Position numbers and translations under genes: made by a program
Origin: Saprolegnia diclina VS20
Lineage: Eukaryota; Oomycota; Saprolegniomycetes; Saprolegniales; Saprolegniaceae
NCBI RefSeq assembly: GCF_000281045.1
Contig: NW_008246114.1
Location: 200,508 to 234,109 of the forward strand
DNA: 33,602 nucleotides
Direction of reading: 5' to 3'
The notes under the pieces: model-generated
Databases searched by the model: none
The model's input: the letters and a program-made list of their open reading frames with translations, nothing else
Told to the model about the DNA's origin: nothing
Shown: piece after piece, positions 31,214-33,602 of the stretch
Numbering within the stretch: the stretch's first letter is position 1
Layout: each line of letters begins with the position of its first letter

Positions 31214-32425
31214 ATGGCCACACCGTCTCCGACCCACGCACCCCTTGACATTGTCACGCCGGCGACGACGACGCCGACGCTGTCGTATACGGCGGTCGAG
31301 GCAACGCCGCCGCCACTTCAAACCCGTCCGTCACTCACATTGGACGACGTGGCGGCAAGCATCACCAAGTTTGTGTCCAAGATCAACCTCTTGCCGGATG
31401 TGCCGCCGACGCCCAAGGAATTTCTTACGAAATTCTACACGGAGCGGAATCTGCCCGAGAAGCTCAAAGACATCGATGCACTCGTGACGTACTACCAAGA
31501 CGGGCGCATGCATTGGCTCTACGTCGAGCTCGACAAAAAGTACGAGATTGTACATATTGTCCTCCTCATGGGACCATCTTGCATTCTGTAGCTACGGTAC
31601 CAACTTTGTCGCCAACCCGCCGTGCCGCGAAGTGCCGCGTCGCCAAGCGTCGCTTGTCGCGCCGGTCGTGGCCGTCCCAGCCAAACCATCCGTCAACAAA
31701 GGTTTGCAATCGAAATAGCAACTATCACGGTGAACTACACTCCGCCTATAGTGATTCTATTGGGCAACTCGGGGGTCGGCAAGACCAATCTGCTCAGCCG
31801 CCTCAACAAGGGCGAGTTCAGCACCGACTTTGCGTCGACCATTGGCGTCGAGTTTCTCACGCATGTGATGGAGATTGACGGCACGAGCGTCAAGGCGCAG
31901 ATCTGGGACACGGCCGGTGAGCCCTTGTCGCCGGTTCAATACCGCTCACGCGATATATTTTGTAGGCCAGGAGCGGTTCCATGCCATGATGGGCACCTAC
32001 TATCGCAAGGCCGTCGGCGCCCTCCTTGTCTTTGACGTGAGCGACCCCGTTTCGTTTGAAGGCATCCAGCGCTGGCTGGACCAGCTCCTTCAGGTACCGA
32101 GTCGGTTTGAAATATAGCCTCTCACTAACGGGGGTAGGTGGCCGAGCCCGGCCTCGCCGCCGTGTTGGTCGGCAACAAGGCGGACGTCGAGCCGAGCAAG
32201 CGCATGGTGTCGATGGCCGAGGCGCAGCGATTCGCGACCGCCCACCACATGAACTACATTGAAACATCGGCGAAAACGGGCGCCAATGTCGACCGCGCGT
32301 TCCGCGATTTGCTCACGACCGTGCACCGGACACAGTCGCTTTCCCTCGAGAGCCGCGGTCGCACGCTGTCGGGACTTGATCTCACAGCGCCAACGCACAC
32401 TACATCGTCGACCGACTGCTGCTAA
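31214..32425 (+). CDS. Rab-family small GTPase with N-terminal extension
   Basis: Membrane-traffic GTPase, 338 aa in five exons: 31214..31539, 31592..31701, 31752..31916, 31966..32093, 32138..32425. All phases agree. The GTPase core starts near residue 146: P-loop GNSGVGKT (150-157), switch I STIGVEF, WDTAGQERF, NKAD (256-259) and ETSAK (285-289). It ends CC, the geranylgeranylation signal that anchors Rabs to membranes. Typical Rabs have about 200 residues, so roughly 145 extra residues lie in front: a Thr/Pro-rich start, then a folded-looking stretch ([19 protein letters not shown], then [17 protein letters not shown]) and a Pro/Val-rich linker. I do not recognise that domain. The ATG at 31214 is the first in frame; no internal Met precedes the P-loop closely, which supports the long form. 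The Rab subfamily is not assigned. Confidence 0.9.
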
Positions 32426-33123
32426 AGGCCTTCGTCGGAGGCGATACGCTCGTATCGAGAACACTATCTTTTTACACCCATAAATTTATTGAAAAATCAT
32501 CTTTTCATTCTCTACAACGAGCTGGTATGCGCACAGCTTGGCTCTACTCCAGGGTATTCGTTCACATCGTTATGCATCTGGCCCCATTTGACGCAAAGCG
32601 GTCGAAAAGCGGCCGAGGTTGGTCACGAAGAATCGTGATATTTGGATGGAGAAACTCACATCTACAATAGCAATTTCTGGGCAGTTAGGATCGCGAGCGT
32701 CAGGTATAGTCGAAGGGCTTGACAAGAAAACGACCACATTTGAAATGGTGCGTACACAAGCAGAGCTACACGTGCAACCGTGCATGTGCCTCTACTACTG
32801 CACCCTCCAGTCTTTTCTAGTACTAGTACAGAAGGGTCTGCCGCTGCCATTCGAGATGCTGTTGTCGGTCGCCACCTTGCAAGACCGCCTCCCTTCACTT
32901 TGCACTTTGCTCATTTTGCAGAGGAAGATCGCTCCTGCTCATGGTATGAAAACCCCATCTTTGAGTCTTAATTTCTCGGCCCATAAGTCTCGACCGATCG
33001 AGTGACATACAGTCGAACCTGTCTATATGCATATCCCGAGACTCAATAATCCTCTTGGGTGTGATATATCACCTATTGTATTTTTTTGTTCACCGAGCGT
33101 AATTAAATCAACGTGGTTTGCCG
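32426..33123. other. intergenic region, no gene supported
   Basis: About 700 bp after the Rab stop. The first part (32450-32510) is AT-rich with ATAAAT-like signals and is probably the Rab 3' end. A plus frame at 32619-33005 and minus frames at 32570-32898 overlap without recognisable motifs. The stretch 33000-33120 is AT-rich and precedes the helix-turn-helix ORF. Confidence 0.45.
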
Positions 33124-33423
33124 ATGGCGAAGCAGAAGGCGCCCAAGTCGCGCGCCGCGGCGAAGGACGCTGCTAAGAAGATGAGATCGTCGCCCAACGT
33201 CTATGACATAACCAAAATCCTCGACTTCTACCATGCAAACGGCTGTAACCAGACGCGCACGGCCACGTACTTCAACGCCAACGGTTTTCCCAACATTAGC
33301 CAAACCACCGTCTCGCGCATGGTCCGCGACGAAGCCCGATGGCGCACTATGGCTGAGAAGACTGTCTGTCTCGAGGTTGTTCGCGAACGTCCCGTGCGCT
33401 ACGTCGACGACGAAGATGCCTGA
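33124..33423 (+). CDS. small CENP-B/pogo-type helix-turn-helix protein, transposase-derived
   Basis: Intronless ORF of 99 aa. A Lys/Ala-rich start (MAKQKAPKSRAAAKDAAKK) leads into a helix-turn-helix resembling the N-terminal DNA-binding part of pogo/Tigger transposases and CENP-B: ITKILDFYHANGCNQTRTA then ISQTTVSRMVRDEARWR. It ends in an acidic tail (YVDDEDA) with an in-frame TGA. The second CENP-B helix-turn-helix and the DDE catalytic domain are missing, and no continuation is seen in the last 180 bp, so it is either a truncated element or a domesticated DNA-binding protein. The ATG at 33124 is preferred over the upstream TTG. Terminal inverted repeats are not visible, but the window ends here. 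Confidence 0.6.
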   Translation: MAKQKAPKSRAAAKDAAKKMRSSPNVYDITKILDFYHANGCNQTRTATYFNANGFPNISQTTVSRMVRDEARWRTMAEKTVCLEVVRERPVRYVDDEDA

Positions 33424-33602
33424 TGGACAAATAGATAGCTGGCGCGCGAATGTAGTTTTGATCACAACGAAAAAAATTATACCCGAGCCAAATATGTTTA
33501 CCTTCCACAAATAATAAGCCTCTCGGATGCATAAATATCCACTATGCGTATAGGCAGTTTCGACTGTAGCGCGTTGTGATCTCCAAAGTGTCGTCTCTCG
33601 AC

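Noticed and set aside
1-33602. CRISPR arrays, rRNA and tRNA genes
   Set aside because: No regularly spaced identical repeats, rRNA-like sequence or tRNA cloverleaf was seen by eye; the window has eukaryotic spliced genes. A tRNA scan would be decisive.

Overview
This window looks like nuclear DNA of an oomycete, most likely a saprolegnian (Aphanomyces/Saprolegnia type). The genes are split by many very short introns (mostly 40-60 nt, almost all ending in TAG). The families are START-FYVE proteins, a TKL-like kinase relic, an unconventional myosin, a modular glycerophosphodiesterase and a CENP-B-type helix-turn-helix ORF. I placed exons by hand from reading frame, splice sites and phase; no alignment or database search was possible. 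The organism call is inference.

Region 1 (1-12029, all minus strand) is a tandem array of five paralogous START-like plus FYVE-type zinc-finger genes (A, partial, at 1-659; B at 2644-4188; C at 5218-6889; D at 7709-9327; E at 10440-12029). The four complete copies have seven exons with nearly identical exon lengths and phases, but introns and spacers have diverged completely. A broken protein kinase lies between A and B. Fragments of an unidentified gene or genes lie on both sides of E.

Region 2 (13286-20743, minus) reads best as one 33-exon gene of about 1946 codons: an N-terminal WD40 propeller half and a C-terminal Glu/Arg-rich coiled-coil half. The WD40 reading frame, if read through, stops exactly where the coiled-coil frame has its ATG, and a phase-0 intron joins them. 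It is transcribed away from a nine-exon unconventional myosin (21448-25394, plus) across a ~700 bp shared upstream region.

Region 3 (25535-26416) is non-coding: two copies of a repeat unit, the second lacking a ~250 bp internal block.

Region 4 (26545-32425) is a second divergent pair. On the minus strand is a 15-exon glycerophosphodiesterase of 941 aa with the order CBM20, discoidin (F5/8 type C)-like, cyclic-nucleotide-binding, GDPD. On the plus strand is a Rab GTPase with a ~145-residue N-terminal extension. CCAAT boxes cluster upstream of both. Nothing firm follows until a small helix-turn-helix ORF at 33124-33423.

The strongest novelty candidates are the four-domain glycerophosphodiesterase, the WD40/coiled-coil join, the fixed exon architecture of the START-FYVE array (including a GC-AG intron in D), and the nested repeat at 25.5-26.4 kb.
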